Shown here in pieces: positions 1 through 8,412 of a stretch of 64,000 nucleotides of DNA. Numbering within the stretch: the first letter of the stretch is position 1; each line of letters starts with the position of its first letter. Source of the stretch: an uncultured Pelagibacteraceae bacterium (GTDB lineage Bacteria > Pseudomonadota > Alphaproteobacteria > Pelagibacterales > Pelagibacteraceae); assembly GCA_902571015.1 (NCBI GenBank), contig CACGAC010000001.1, positions 186,001 to 250,000 of the forward strand, in the 5' to 3' direction. The notes beneath the pieces were generated by a model. The model saw only the letters and a program-made list of their open reading frames with translations. It was not told the origin of the DNA and made no database searches. The position numbers were made by a program, and so were the translations under genes.

Positions 1-1
1 T

Positions 2-784
2 AAAGTTTGTGGAAACACGTCGAACAAATATATTAGAGGTGGTGGAAATAGTTTTGGTAAAAAAAAAATTAAAGAAGCACTAGATGAAAGTTTAAGGAGA
101 TTAAAAACAGACTATATTGATTTATATCAACTTCACTGGCCTGAAAGAAGCACAAATTTTTTTGGTGATTACGGTTATGAGCATAACGAAAATGATAAAG
201 ATTGGACACCTTTTGAAGAAATTTTAGAAAGTTTAAAAAAATTTATTGAACAAGGAAAAATTAGATATGTAGGTTTATCGAATGAAACTGCTTGGGGTTT
301 ATCAAAATTTCTTGAACTCTCAAAGATGAAAGGGCTTCCAAAAATGATGTCTGTCCAAAATCCTTACAACTTACTAAATCGAACGTATGAGGTTGGTTTA
401 GCCGAAATTTCCATTAGGGAGCAAAGCGGATTATTGGCTTACTCTCCATTGGCGTTTGGATATTTAACAGGAAAATATAGAAATAATAAATTACCAGCAA
501 AATCAAGAATGCAATTATTTAAAAATTTTAACAGATATAAAAATGAAAATGGTCAAAAAGCCATTGATGAATACTACAAAATTTCAAAAAAATATAATTT
601 AGATTTTACTCAAATGTCTTTAAAATTCTGTGAAATTCAACATTTCACAACTAGTGTTATTATTGGGGCAACGACAATGGAACAGTTGAAAACAAATATA
701 GAAAGTGTAAATGTAAATTTAAACAGCGATATAATAAATGATATTAATAAAATTCAACAGAAATACCCTAATCCATGTCCATAA
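2..784 (+). CDS. Aldo/keto reductase, 5' end outside window
   Basis: The reading frame is open from base 2, so the start codon lies upstream of the window and about 260 codons are present. The stretch DYIDLYQLHWPER near residue 45 carries the family's catalytic His in the LHWP motif. It is followed by RYVGLSNET and, near the C-terminus, the NADPH-contacting stretch TSVIIGATTMEQL. The family is cytosolic NAD(P)H-dependent carbonyl reductases with a TIM-barrel fold; the long insert after the LHWP motif resembles the Tas/YghZ branch. Substrate cannot be read from sequence. The internal ATG at 326 is not the true start, because conserved family sequence continues in frame upstream. The stop overlaps the next gene by 10 bases. 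Confidence 0.9.
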   Translation, partial: KVCGNTSNKYIRGGGNSFGKKKIKEALDESLRRLKTDYIDLYQLHWPERSTNFFGDYGYEHNENDKDWTPFEEILESLKKFIEQGKIRYVGLSNETAWGLSKFLELSKMKGLPKMMSVQNPYNLLNRTYEVGLAEISIREQSGLLAYSPLAFGYLTGKYRNNKLPAKSRMQLFKNFNRYKNENGQKAIDEYYKISKKYNLDFTQMSLKFCEIQHFTTSVIIGATTMEQLKTNIESVNVNLNSDIINDINKIQQKYPNPCP

Positions 785-1281
785 CTAAAAAATTTATCTT
801 CACATTTTTATTTTTTATCATTCCAATTTCATTTAGTTTAGCTGATATAAAAAAAGTTGGTAAGTTCAAAGATTGGGAAACATTAGTAATCCAAGAAAGT
901 TCTGGTAAAGTTTGTTTTGCTCAATCTACCCCTGTTTTACAAGCACCAAAAACAAATAAAAGAGATGCTAGATTATTTGTTACTTTCAGACCGAATGAAA
1001 AAATTTCTAATGAAATAAGTGCAACTGCTGGATATGAATTTAACAAAAATAATACTGTTTTAGCAACTTCAGGAAATAACAAATTTAAATTTGATATTAA
1101 ACAACAGGGTTTTGCTTGGATGACGAGTAATAAAAAAGAAAAAATAATGGTTAAAGTTATGAAAAAAGGATCAAGAATTATGGTTACTGGTTACAATGAA
1201 AAAGGTTCACAAACCATAGATCATTATTCATTATTAGGATTCACAAAGGCCTACAATTCTGCAAAAAAAGCTTGCAGTTAA
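775..1281 (+). CDS. IalB-like secreted protein
   Basis: This 168-residue protein starts with a clear signal peptide (Lys-Lys, a hydrophobic run, cleavage near SLA-D at about residue 23). The mature part has the pattern of the invasion-associated locus B family: FKDWETL near the start, a central Cys (KVCFAQ), a beta-rich middle, and a C-terminal GFTKAYNSAKKAC. The two Cys could form a disulfide in the periplasm. IalB-type proteins are common in free-living alphaproteobacteria and the name does not imply virulence here. The start overlaps the aldo/keto reductase by 10 bases and argG follows after 3 bases, suggesting one transcript. Confidence 0.75.
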   Translation: MSITKKFIFTFLFFIIPISFSLADIKKVGKFKDWETLVIQESSGKVCFAQSTPVLQAPKTNKRDARLFVTFRPNEKISNEISATAGYEFNKNNTVLATSGNNKFKFDIKQQGFAWMTSNKKEKIMVKVMKKGSRIMVTGYNEKGSQTIDHYSLLGFTKAYNSAKKACS

Positions 1282-1284
1282 TTA

Positions 1285-2472
1285 ATGAAATCAAAAAAAA
1301 GAATTGTCTTAGCTTATTCTGGTGGCTTAGATACATCTATAATTCTAAAATGGCTTCAAGAAAATTATAACGCAGAAATCATTTGTTACACTGCTGATAT
1401 AGGGCAAGAGATTGATCGAAAAAAAATAATCAATAATGCTAAAAAATTTGGTGTTAAAAAGATCATAATTAAAGATTTAAAAAATCTTTTCGTTAAAGAT
1501 TACGTTTTTCCAATGATGCGAGGTAATGCGATTTATGAGGGAGTTTATTTATTAGGAACTTCTATAGCAAGACCATTAATCGCAAAAGACCAGATAAGAG
1601 TCGCAAAAAAATTTAAAGCATACGCAGTATCTCATGGAGCAACTGGAAAAGGTAATGATCAGGTCAGATTTGAGTTAGGTTATCACTATTTTGGCCCAAA
1701 GATAAAAGTTGTTGCACCCTGGAGAATTTGGAAATTAAAATCTAGAAGCGATTTAATTAATTATGCAAAAAAACATAAGATACCTATCCCCAAAGATAAA
1801 AAAGGTGCACCCCCTTTTTCTGTTGACGATAATTTATTTCATACCTCAACTGAGGGTAAAATTTTAGAGAACCCAAAAAATTCAGCTCCAGAATTTATTT
1901 TCCAAAGAACAACTTCCCCTGAAAAAGCACCGAATAAACCAACTTTTATTTCAATTAATTTTAAAAATGGTGACCCTGTTGGAATAAATGGAAAAAAATT
2001 AAATCCTGAAAACATTCTTACCAAATTAAATTTTATTGCTGGAAAAAATGGCATAGGAAGAGTTGACCTCGTTGAAAATAGATTTCTTGGAATTAAATCA
2101 AGAGGAGTTTATGAAACACCGGGTGGAACACTTTTGATTCATGCCCATAGAGCTATTGAGTCAGTGACATTGGATAAAGAAACAATGCACAAAAAAGATT
2201 TGATTATGCCAAGATATGCCGAACTGATTTATAATGGTTATTGGTATTCAAAAGAGAGATTTAAATTGCAAAAAATTATTGATCAAAAAAGAAATAAGGT
2301 GAATGGGTCAGTAAAACTTAAACTATACAAAGGGAATATTACTATTCAATCTAGAATTACAAAAAGTAATGCATACTCAATGAAAAAAGTTTCTTTTGAA
2401 GAAAATAAAACATTTAATAAATCTAATGTTGAAAGATTTATTAATTATCACAAGAAAAAACTGAGATATTAA
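1285..2472 (+). CDS. argG: Argininosuccinate synthase
   Basis: Joins citrulline and aspartate using ATP to make argininosuccinate, the next-to-last step of arginine synthesis, in the cytosol. The N-terminal PP-loop reads LAYSGGLDTS at residues 8-17. The citrulline/aspartate-binding stretch SHGATGKGNDQVRFE follows near residue 116, and the length of 395 residues is normal for the family. It begins 3 bases after the IalB-like gene. No argH is present in the window, so the arginine genes are scattered, as expected in streamlined genomes. Assignment is secure. Confidence 0.98.
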   Translation: MKSKKRIVLAYSGGLDTSIILKWLQENYNAEIICYTADIGQEIDRKKIINNAKKFGVKKIIIKDLKNLFVKDYVFPMMRGNAIYEGVYLLGTSIARPLIAKDQIRVAKKFKAYAVSHGATGKGNDQVRFELGYHYFGPKIKVVAPWRIWKLKSRSDLINYAKKHKIPIPKDKKGAPPFSVDDNLFHTSTEGKILENPKNSAPEFIFQRTTSPEKAPNKPTFISINFKNGDPVGINGKKLNPENILTKLNFIAGKNGIGRVDLVENRFLGIKSRGVYETPGGTLLIHAHRAIESVTLDKETMHKKDLIMPRYAELIYNGYWYSKERFKLQKIIDQKRNKVNGSVKLKLYKGNITIQSRITKSNAYSMKKVSFEENKTFNKSNVERFINYHKKKLRY

Positions 2473-2529
2473 TAAGTTTTAGGACAATTTATAGTTTGTT
2501 AAATTTATTTTTAGCTATATCTTAGAATT

Positions 2530-2988
2530 ATGGAATCACTTAAAAATTGGATGAGAGATACGGCAAACATTTTGTTTGATGACAGTAAAAATGATCTCCG
2601 ATCTCTTCCTAAAACTGTTAGGTTGCAAATTTTATTAGTTTTAAGCTTTATATGGACCACAGTTTTTAGTTTATATGTTTTTTCTTACACAACTTTTGTT
2701 TTTGGTTGGACTGGTCTTTTTTTAGCTCACATTGGTTTAATCTTTGCCGTGTATATGACCTTTAAACATTTTCATAGAGCAGAAGAAAATTCAGCTAGTG
2801 TTTTTAAAACAAAAAATTTTGACCCTTTTAAAATAATGGTTCTTGTTTTTGTGATTGTATTTATATTTGTTTTTTCAAAAGGTATTGAAGTATTAACAAG
2901 TCCGAATCCATATTCTTATTCAATTCCTTATGAAGGTTCTTCAAAATCAGTGTTTGAAAAATGGTTGCCTTTTAGTAAAGATAAATAA
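2530..2988 (+). CDS. Small membrane protein of unknown function
   Basis: 152 residues with three strongly hydrophobic segments (about residues 30-52, 55-78 and 97-117), flanked by a charged N-terminus (MESLKNWMRDTANILFDD) and a soluble C-terminal tail. I do not recognise a family. Its last base is the first base of the following PsiE-like gene, so the two are almost certainly co-transcribed and may work together in the inner membrane. A 57-base AT-rich gap separates it from argG. Confidence 0.8.
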   Translation: MESLKNWMRDTANILFDDSKNDLRSLPKTVRLQILLVLSFIWTTVFSLYVFSYTTFVFGWTGLFLAHIGLIFAVYMTFKHFHRAEENSASVFKTKNFDPFKIMVLVFVIVFIFVFSKGIEVLTSPNPYSYSIPYEGSSKSVFEKWLPFSKDK

Positions 2989-3368
2989 TGGAAAAAATAG
3001 CAAAAAATTTACAGCTTATTTTAATGGTTATCATTTTAATAAGTACAGTTATTGCAGTCGGTATAGAGATGTACAAAATGTTTGAGAATAGATCGGTAAC
3101 TTTAGCTGATTTATTATTAATGTTTCTTTACCTAGAAGTGCTAGCAATGGTAAGAGTTTTTTGGAACCAACAATCAATTAGTATTACCCTTCCTTTATTA
3201 ATTGCAATTACTGCTTTAGCACGATTTATTATTCTTCAAGGTAAGGAAATGGATCCAACAGCATTAGTTTATGAAGCTATTGCCATTGTTCTAATTGCTG
3301 GTGCAATTGTTATTTTAAGATTAAGACATAGCGACAAGCTTGGTTTAAAGAAAAAAAAATCAAAATAA
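2988..3368 (+). CDS. PsiE-like membrane protein
   Basis: 126 residues, with four predicted membrane segments. The central stretch LLMFLYLEVLAMVRVFW followed by PLLIAITALARFIIL fits the phosphate-starvation-inducible PsiE family of inner-membrane proteins, whose biochemical role is not established. The C-terminus is basic (KKKKSK). It overlaps the upstream membrane protein by one base and precedes the photolyase-like gene by 6 bases. No Pho-box could be identified upstream, so phosphate control is not shown. Confidence 0.75.
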   Translation: MEKIAKNLQLILMVIILISTVIAVGIEMYKMFENRSVTLADLLLMFLYLEVLAMVRVFWNQQSISITLPLLIAITALARFIILQGKEMDPTALVYEAIAIVLIAGAIVILRLRHSDKLGLKKKKSK

Positions 3369-3374
3369 ATCAAA

Positions 3375-4514
3375 ATGAAATTTGAAGCCTCAAAGGCTGC
3401 GGCCTTAAATAGATTAAATAATTTTGTAGAAAAAAATCTTTCTGAATATTCCAAACTAAGAAATTTTGATTTTGGTCCGGAAAAGAGAACAAATATATCT
3501 GGTTTATCTCCATATATTACTCATGGAGTTATCAACGAGAAAGAAGTTATTGAAAAATCACTTAGCAAGTTTTCTTTTTCAAAAAATGAAAAATTCATTC
3601 AAGAAGTTTTGTGGCGAACATATTGGAAGGGTTGGTTAGAATTACGACCAAACGTTTGGACAGATTACATAGTTGAGTTAAATAAAATTCGAGAAGAATA
3701 TAAAGATAACCAAAATTACAAAAATGCAATAGATGGAAAAACCAATATTGAATGTTTTAATTTTTGGGTAACAGAGCTTAAAGAAAATAATTATTTACAT
3801 AATCATACTAGAATGTGGTTTGCTAGTATTTGGATTTTTACATTAGAATTACCCTGGCAATTAGGAGCAGAATTTTTTATGCAACATCTTTACGATGGTG
3901 ACTCTGCATCTAATACTCTTGGTTGGAGATGGGTAGCTGGAATTCAAACACAAGGAAAACACTATTTAGCGAGCGAGTGGAATATTAAAAAATTCACTAA
4001 TAATAGATTTAATAGTATTAAATTAAACGAAAACGCTCCTCCAAAAATTTCTGAAAAAACTTACTCAATAGTTAAACAAGATTTTAGCAATAAAAATATA
4101 GATGATGAAAATCTTTTTATTTTTGAAAATAGTTTATCATTTGAAACCACAGATTTTCAAAATCATAAATTTAAAAAAATCTACATAATTTCAAATAAAA
4201 ATGAAAATAGATCTATCAAACTAAGTGAAAAAGTTATTAAATTTAAAGCTCTTTTAGTAGATGATCAAAAACAAAGATTAGAAAATAATTCTATCACTTG
4301 TGAAGTGGTAGACATAAGTGAGATTAAAAATATAAACGAAAAAATTACAGCGTTATATCCAACAGTCGGTGAAAACCTGGATTATTTAAATTTAAATAAT
4401 TTAAAAATAGATTTTTTATATAGAAAACTCGATCAATATTCATGGCAGTATTGTAATAAAGGTTTTTTTAATTTTAAAAATTATATTCCTAAAATAATTA
4501 CAACTTTTAATTAA
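3375..4514 (+). CDS. Photolyase-type FAD-domain protein lacking the N-terminal antenna domain
   Basis: 379 residues. Residues about 5-220 match the helical FAD-binding domain of the DNA photolyase/cryptochrome family: ISGLSPYITHGVI, WRTYWKGWLE, HNHTRMWFASIWIF and DGDSASNTLGWRWVAG are the typical FAD-pocket and DNA-facing stretches. A normal photolyase has a Rossmann-like antenna domain of roughly 130 residues in front; this protein begins directly with the FAD domain. The C-terminal 150 residues (after about 225) are not recognisable to me and contain beta-strand-like stretches such as KKIYIISN. Light-driven repair or signalling is inferred from family only. The start is fixed by the 6-base gap to the preceding gene. 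Confidence 0.8.
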   Translation: MKFEASKAAALNRLNNFVEKNLSEYSKLRNFDFGPEKRTNISGLSPYITHGVINEKEVIEKSLSKFSFSKNEKFIQEVLWRTYWKGWLELRPNVWTDYIVELNKIREEYKDNQNYKNAIDGKTNIECFNFWVTELKENNYLHNHTRMWFASIWIFTLELPWQLGAEFFMQHLYDGDSASNTLGWRWVAGIQTQGKHYLASEWNIKKFTNNRFNSIKLNENAPPKISEKTYSIVKQDFSNKNIDDENLFIFENSLSFETTDFQNHKFKKIYIISNKNENRSIKLSEKVIKFKALLVDDQKQRLENNSITCEVVDISEIKNINEKITALYPTVGENLDYLNLNNLKIDFLYRKLDQYSWQYCNKGFFNFKNYIPKIITTFN

Positions 4515-4732
4515 AACCACCTAAACATTCCGATGATACCTGCTGTAGCATAAAAGAATTGCAAAAATAATATTCCTCTGTGACCACCCCTATAGGCCCA
4601 AATTCCAATTAAAATTGCGGAAATAAGTAACAAACAAAAACCAAAAAATTCTATGCCAATATTCATAGCTACAAATAATGAATATAGTATTGCAGTTATA
4701 ACTCCTGCCCATTCAAAAATTTTATTATTCAT
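4511..4732 (-). CDS. Small multi-pass membrane protein
   Basis: 73 residues with three hydrophobic segments (about 8-26, 28-45 and 53-70) and the polar loop YRGGHRG between the second and third. The size and rhythm recall small YgjV/PnuC-like membrane proteins, but I cannot assign a family. It starts 5 bases after the ArfA-like microprotein on the same strand, and its stop overlaps the convergent photolyase-like gene by 4 bases. Function unknown. Confidence 0.65.
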   Translation of the reverse strand: MNNKIFEWAGVITAILYSLFVAMNIGIEFFGFCLLLISAILIGIWAYRGGHRGILFLQFFYATAGIIGMFRWF

Positions 4733-4737
4733 ACTTT

Positions 4738-4875
4738 TTATTCGTTTTCCAGCTTGAATTTTTTTCTATTATAAATTTTTTTTTTATTTTTTACTATTTT
4801 ATTTCTGAGCATTGGTGAGCTTAATAATTTAGCCATTGGATTTTTCTTCTTTAATTTTTTTCTTTTTTTGCTCAT
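4738..4875 (-). CDS. ArfA-like ribosome-rescue microprotein (45 aa)
   Basis: A 45-codon frame runs ATG (4875) to TAA (4738) in the gap between two minus-strand genes. The product is very basic: MSKKRKKLKKKN, then PMAKLLSSPMLRNKIV, then KNKKKIYNRKK. The middle matches the core of alternative ribosome-rescue factor A, which in E. coli reads ALLHDPLFRQRV followed by KNKKGKGSYMRK. ArfA recruits release factor 2 to ribosomes stalled on mRNAs without a stop codon. The E. coli protein is longer and has a hydrophobic tail that this one lacks. Spacing of 28 bases upstream and 5 bases downstream fits an operon. The match is from memory of the motif, so a profile search would settle it. Confidence 0.62.
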   Translation of the reverse strand: MSKKRKKLKKKNPMAKLLSSPMLRNKIVKNKKKIYNRKKFKLENE

Positions 4876-4903
4876 ATGAGTTTTTAAAATTAGTATACAA
4901 AAT

Positions 4904-5593
4904 TTATCTTGCCAATTTTATGAAAATATCACCCATGCCAGCATCTAAATTTTCTAAAGGTGTATTGTTTCTTAAATTACAATACCTACCAGTAACTTGG
5001 TGGCTTTTAACAAAATCTATTTCATTTTTTTCACAAATTTTTCCATTATGCAACAAACCTATAACTATTTGATCATCAAGACTATACACCTCTGATTTAT
5101 TAATTTTTTTACCATCACAAAAATAATCTTTATTTACTCTGTTTGGAAAATCATTTTTACCACAAGGATTTTTTATTGTTAAAACATAAAATTCTTTCAA
5201 GCCATCTTTAAATTCATATTTCATTTTTTGAGTTTCAGAGTACTTCATAAGATCACATGAACATGGAACACAACATCTATAATAATTTCCACAAATTTTT
5301 TTTCGAGTTTTAGTTTCTTCAATAAATAAAAATTCTGAGTCGCTATTTGGATCAATCAAAGATCCGGAAACTGCGCAGTATAATTTATTAAATTCAATAA
5401 AATCTTTATAAGTAATTTTTTTATCTATAATATATTTAAAAAACTTGGGTCCTGCTGCGTTTCTATTTTTATCAGGGAATATTCTTGACCAATCTGTAAT
5501 AAGCTCCTTGTGATAGTTTCTTTCTTCAGCAAATGATTTAAGTTGAAATAATATTAAAAATATTATCAAAGATAGATTTAAAAATTTTTTCAT
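4904..5593 (-). CDS. Cysteine-rich secreted protein of unknown function
   Basis: 229 residues with a signal peptide (MKK, a hydrophobic run to about residue 18, cleavage near SFA-EE). The mature part has about ten Cys, five of them packed in CGNYYRCCVPCSCD near residue 100, with others at KLYC, NPCG, YFCDG, KICEK and RYCNL. This suggests disulfides or a metal site in an exported protein. I do not recognise the family. Its start overlaps the stop of the FG-GAP/ASPIC protein by 4 bases, so the two are translated from one message and may act together outside the cytoplasm. Confidence 0.75.
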   Translation of the reverse strand: MKKFLNLSLIIFLILFQLKSFAEERNYHKELITDWSRIFPDKNRNAAGPKFFKYIIDKKITYKDFIEFNKLYCAVSGSLIDPNSDSEFLFIEETKTRKKICGNYYRCCVPCSCDLMKYSETQKMKYEFKDGLKEFYVLTIKNPCGKNDFPNRVNKDYFCDGKKINKSEVYSLDDQIVIGLLHNGKICEKNEIDFVKSHQVTGRYCNLRNNTPLENLDAGMGDIFIKLAR

Positions 5594-7032
5594 TTTTGCT
5601 TTATAGTGATTGTTTGATTTAACTCACTTACATTGAATAATTTTTTTGTTCCATTTGTCCATTTAATTTCTACTTTAAAATTTTTTTCATTTTTTCTAAT
5701 TCCATAATGTGCCACAGGCTCCATTTGACATAAATAACCAGATCCTGCATCAATGGTTTTAGAATGCTTTCTTTTATTAGTTATTAATGTTACCGTAGCT
5801 CCTCTCGCTGGAGCACCATATTTATTTAATGGTTTAATTCTTAGGTATTTATTTTCTTTGTTTACTTTTGCTTTATACAAAGTTAATGGTTGTTCTTTAC
5901 TTTCACCGCGAGCAACTAACAATTCTAAAACTCCATCATTATCGATATCTGCAACTGCTGCCCCAGTTCCATACCCATTAGCTTCGAGACCAACTTGAAA
6001 ATTTATCTGTTCAAATTTTCCATTATCTTTAATACGAAATAATTTGTTTGGTTCTGCTATATTGTTCATAAAAACTTCATCGAAACCATCGTTATCAAAA
6101 TCTGCAGAAATAATTGTTCTTATTCTAGACGGTTTATCAAAAGCCTTGTTTCCTATATCTTTAAATTCTCTATTTTCCAAAATCCAAGCTCTATGATACC
6201 CTAGCCAATTACCACTTAAAATATCCAATCTACCACGATAATATATGTCTGATAGAGCTGTGCCTCTACCGTTTTGGATAGCGTCATCTATTCTATAATC
6301 AAATGCTACATCTTCGAAATTCCCATTATTATTTTTAAAAAGAAAATTTGCTCCTCTCTCATTTGCTGCAAAAATATCTGCTCTATCTGTCAAGATATGT
6401 CCTGATACCACTGCTCTTCCGCCAGTAATATTATCAAGATTTAGATTCTGAGCCTTATCTTTAATTGATTCATTTTCAATCTCATAAAATCTCGATGGCC
6501 CTCCGTAATTTGCTACATAAATTCCATATTCACCATCTCCCTTTCTATCTACACAAGCCACAGATCTTCCTGCTGTTAAATTTAAATTTTCTTTATTTTT
6601 TTCTAATTCAAATAAATCAAAATAATTATTATCTCTCATATCCAATAATCTATCTGAATATTTTTTTGTTCCACTATAAGTATCAGTATTGAGAAAATAT
6701 ATTTCTTCAAATCCATCTTTATCTATATCGCAAGCAGCAACACCAATTGTCCTTCTGAACTCATCAGAAAATTTTTTTTGATTTACAATGTTTATCAATT
6801 TTCCATTTTCATATGATAAGGCTAAATTCAAATAACCAAACCCAGTGACTATAAAATCGAAATTTCCATCTTGATTTAAATCGGTGACAGAAATTCCATA
6901 ACTAAGTCTTTTAGGATTATCAACAATTTGGCTGGTAATATCTTCAAAAAAATCAGCGTGCAGATTATTGGGGGTTAATATAAAAAATAAGACTACCACT
7001 TTTTTTAAATTATTAATTATTTTAATTTTCAT
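5590..7032 (-). CDS. Secreted FG-GAP/VCBS repeat protein with C-terminal ASPIC/UnbV domain
   Basis: 480 residues with a signal peptide (cleavage near LHA-D, about residue 26). At least five repeats carry the calcium-binding DxDxDG-type signature (DLNQDGNFD, DIDKDGFEE, DRKGDGEYG, DFDNDGFDE, DIDNDGVLE), which together predict a beta-propeller. The last 100 residues, including APARGATVTL, IDAGSGYLCQ and KVEIKWTNGT, match the ASPIC/UnbV domain of the CRTAC1 family. Such proteins are exported or surface-attached and their ligands are mostly unknown. The start lies 10 bases beyond the stop of the DUF2256 microprotein and the stop overlaps the cysteine-rich gene by 4 bases. Confidence 0.85.
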   Translation of the reverse strand: MKIKIINNLKKVVVLFFILTPNNLHADFFEDITSQIVDNPKRLSYGISVTDLNQDGNFDFIVTGFGYLNLALSYENGKLINIVNQKKFSDEFRRTIGVAACDIDKDGFEEIYFLNTDTYSGTKKYSDRLLDMRDNNYFDLFELEKNKENLNLTAGRSVACVDRKGDGEYGIYVANYGGPSRFYEIENESIKDKAQNLNLDNITGGRAVVSGHILTDRADIFAANERGANFLFKNNNGNFEDVAFDYRIDDAIQNGRGTALSDIYYRGRLDILSGNWLGYHRAWILENREFKDIGNKAFDKPSRIRTIISADFDNDGFDEVFMNNIAEPNKLFRIKDNGKFEQINFQVGLEANGYGTGAAVADIDNDGVLELLVARGESKEQPLTLYKAKVNKENKYLRIKPLNKYGAPARGATVTLITNKRKHSKTIDAGSGYLCQMEPVAHYGIRKNEKNFKVEIKWTNGTKKLFNVSELNQTITIKQK

Positions 7033-7042
7033 TTTTTTAAAT

Positions 7043-7174
7043 TCATATTTTTTTGCTAGAACATCTTTTTGAGCAATATTTAACTCTTTCCCAATTTAAC
7101 TTCCATTTGCTTCGCCAGATAAAAGGTCTTTTACAGACAGGGCAAATTTTTGAGGGAAGGTTTTTTTTTGTCAA
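7043..7174 (-). CDS. DUF2256 zinc-ribbon-like microprotein (43 aa, TTG start)
   Basis: A 43-codon frame fills the gap between two larger minus-strand genes. It begins with TTG at 7174, whose last bases overlap the TGA of the upstream membrane-protein gene, and ends with TGA at 7043. The product has the full DUF2256 pattern: [15 protein letters not shown], then [15 protein letters not shown], then SKRC. That gives two CxxC/CxxxC pairs expected to bind zinc, with the family's Trp and Arg positions kept. There is no in-frame ATG, so the TTG is the only sensible start. DUF2256 genes often lie near photolyase/cryptochrome genes, and one lies at 9126-10616 here. Function is unknown. Confidence 0.8.
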   Translation of the reverse strand: MTKKNLPSKICPVCKRPFIWRSKWKLNWERVKYCSKRCSSKKI

Positions 7175-8367
7175 TTTGATAAAATTTTAAATACTTTATA
7201 TGGGACTCTATATCCTGGAAATGAGGCCACATCACCTGTAATTACTGTTTTAGGATTCCATCCAAAACAAAATATAACGAAAAAAAATATAAAGAATTTT
7301 CCTTTTATTTTATAAAAAAAAGATTTATTCAATTTTTCAAAATTTAATAAAAATTGATTATCAATTAATAATTTAAAGTATATCAATGCTAAAATTACAT
7401 AGGTTATATTAACCCATCGACCCCAATCATATGCCATAGCGAACAGTACAGGCACTGGTGATAAACAAATTAAGAATAGTGTTAGTGGATTTTTAAAATA
7501 TCTTACAAATAATAAATTATTATTTTTGAGATAAGAATTTCTAATCAATGTAAATAATGGAAAAAAACCAATTAATATGATTAAAAAATATCTAAGAAAT
7601 ACTTCAAATGAATATTTTCCAAAATTGCCTTCAAATTGTTGTAAAATCGTAGATTTTGATCCAAGTAAAGCGCATGACATATAACAGTGTTCTCCAAACT
7701 CATTTAACAATGTTGATCCCATAAGCAAATGTTCCTCTTTTGTTAAAGGATCTAATATAAAAATAATCGCAATTATTACACTTGGAAGAAAAGAAAATAG
7801 TATCCTCACAAAATTCAAATCAAATTTTTCAATTTTGTTATCAATAATTTCAAAAACTAAAATTATTGGAAAAAAAAATATGATTGGTTCCCAAACTAAA
7901 ATGCTAAAAACAGTAAAGATAACAAAAGTAATTGTTTTAAATTGACTAACTCTTGGCACAAATGAGTAAATTATAAAAAACGAAAAAACAATAATTTCTT
8001 TACGAGCTAATACCTCAATTTCAGCAATTGGGTATAAAATAAATATTGGGGTAAAAATAGACAAAATAACAACTCTCTCATATTTTAAATTTTTTAAGAA
8101 ATTATATAAAAGAAAAAAATACAATGAATATATGAAGCACTGCATTAAGAATATTGTAAATCTCAATTCTGAATTGAAGAATCTTGAAAATTCAATTGCT
8201 AACTGTCCAATAATACCTCTTTTAGTAAATCCTCCTTCATAATTTATCAGCCATTCAGAAATCGTTGAATCATTTCCCACTTGATATTTAATAGATAAAA
8301 AAAAATATGAGAAACCCAACAAAATAGTCAAATAAAAAAACAGATGTTTGTTTAGTTTTTTTTCCAT
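7171..8367 (-). CDS. Multi-pass membrane protein, possible GT-C-type glycosyltransferase or polymerase
   Basis: 398 residues with about nine to ten hydrophobic segments, starting at residues 8-27. The first outer loop, [18 protein letters not shown], and a charged loop, [11 protein letters not shown], are the kind of acidic loops seen in GT-C glycosyltransferases and polysaccharide polymerases, but no diagnostic motif is visible. A GT2 glycosyltransferase diverges from it 45 bases upstream, which supports a glycan role. The stop codon overlaps the TTG start of the DUF2256 microprotein. Function is inferred from layout only. Confidence 0.7.
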   Translation of the reverse strand: MEKKLNKHLFFYLTILLGFSYFFLSIKYQVGNDSTISEWLINYEGGFTKRGIIGQLAIEFSRFFNSELRFTIFLMQCFIYSLYFFLLYNFLKNLKYERVVILSIFTPIFILYPIAEIEVLARKEIIVFSFFIIYSFVPRVSQFKTITFVIFTVFSILVWEPIIFFFPIILVFEIIDNKIEKFDLNFVRILFSFLPSVIIAIIFILDPLTKEEHLLMGSTLLNEFGEHCYMSCALLGSKSTILQQFEGNFGKYSFEVFLRYFLIILIGFFPLFTLIRNSYLKNNNLLFVRYFKNPLTLFLICLSPVPVLFAMAYDWGRWVNITYVILALIYFKLLIDNQFLLNFEKLNKSFFYKIKGKFFIFFFVIFCFGWNPKTVITGDVASFPGYRVPYKVFKILSN

Positions 8368-8412
8368 TTATTTATAACTTGATCTTAAATACACTACCAG
8401 ATCCAATAACAA

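Noticed and set aside
326-784. A complete 152-residue gene starting at the ATG at 326
   Set aside because: The frame continues upstream to base 2 with conserved aldo/keto reductase sequence, so this is only the C-terminal part.
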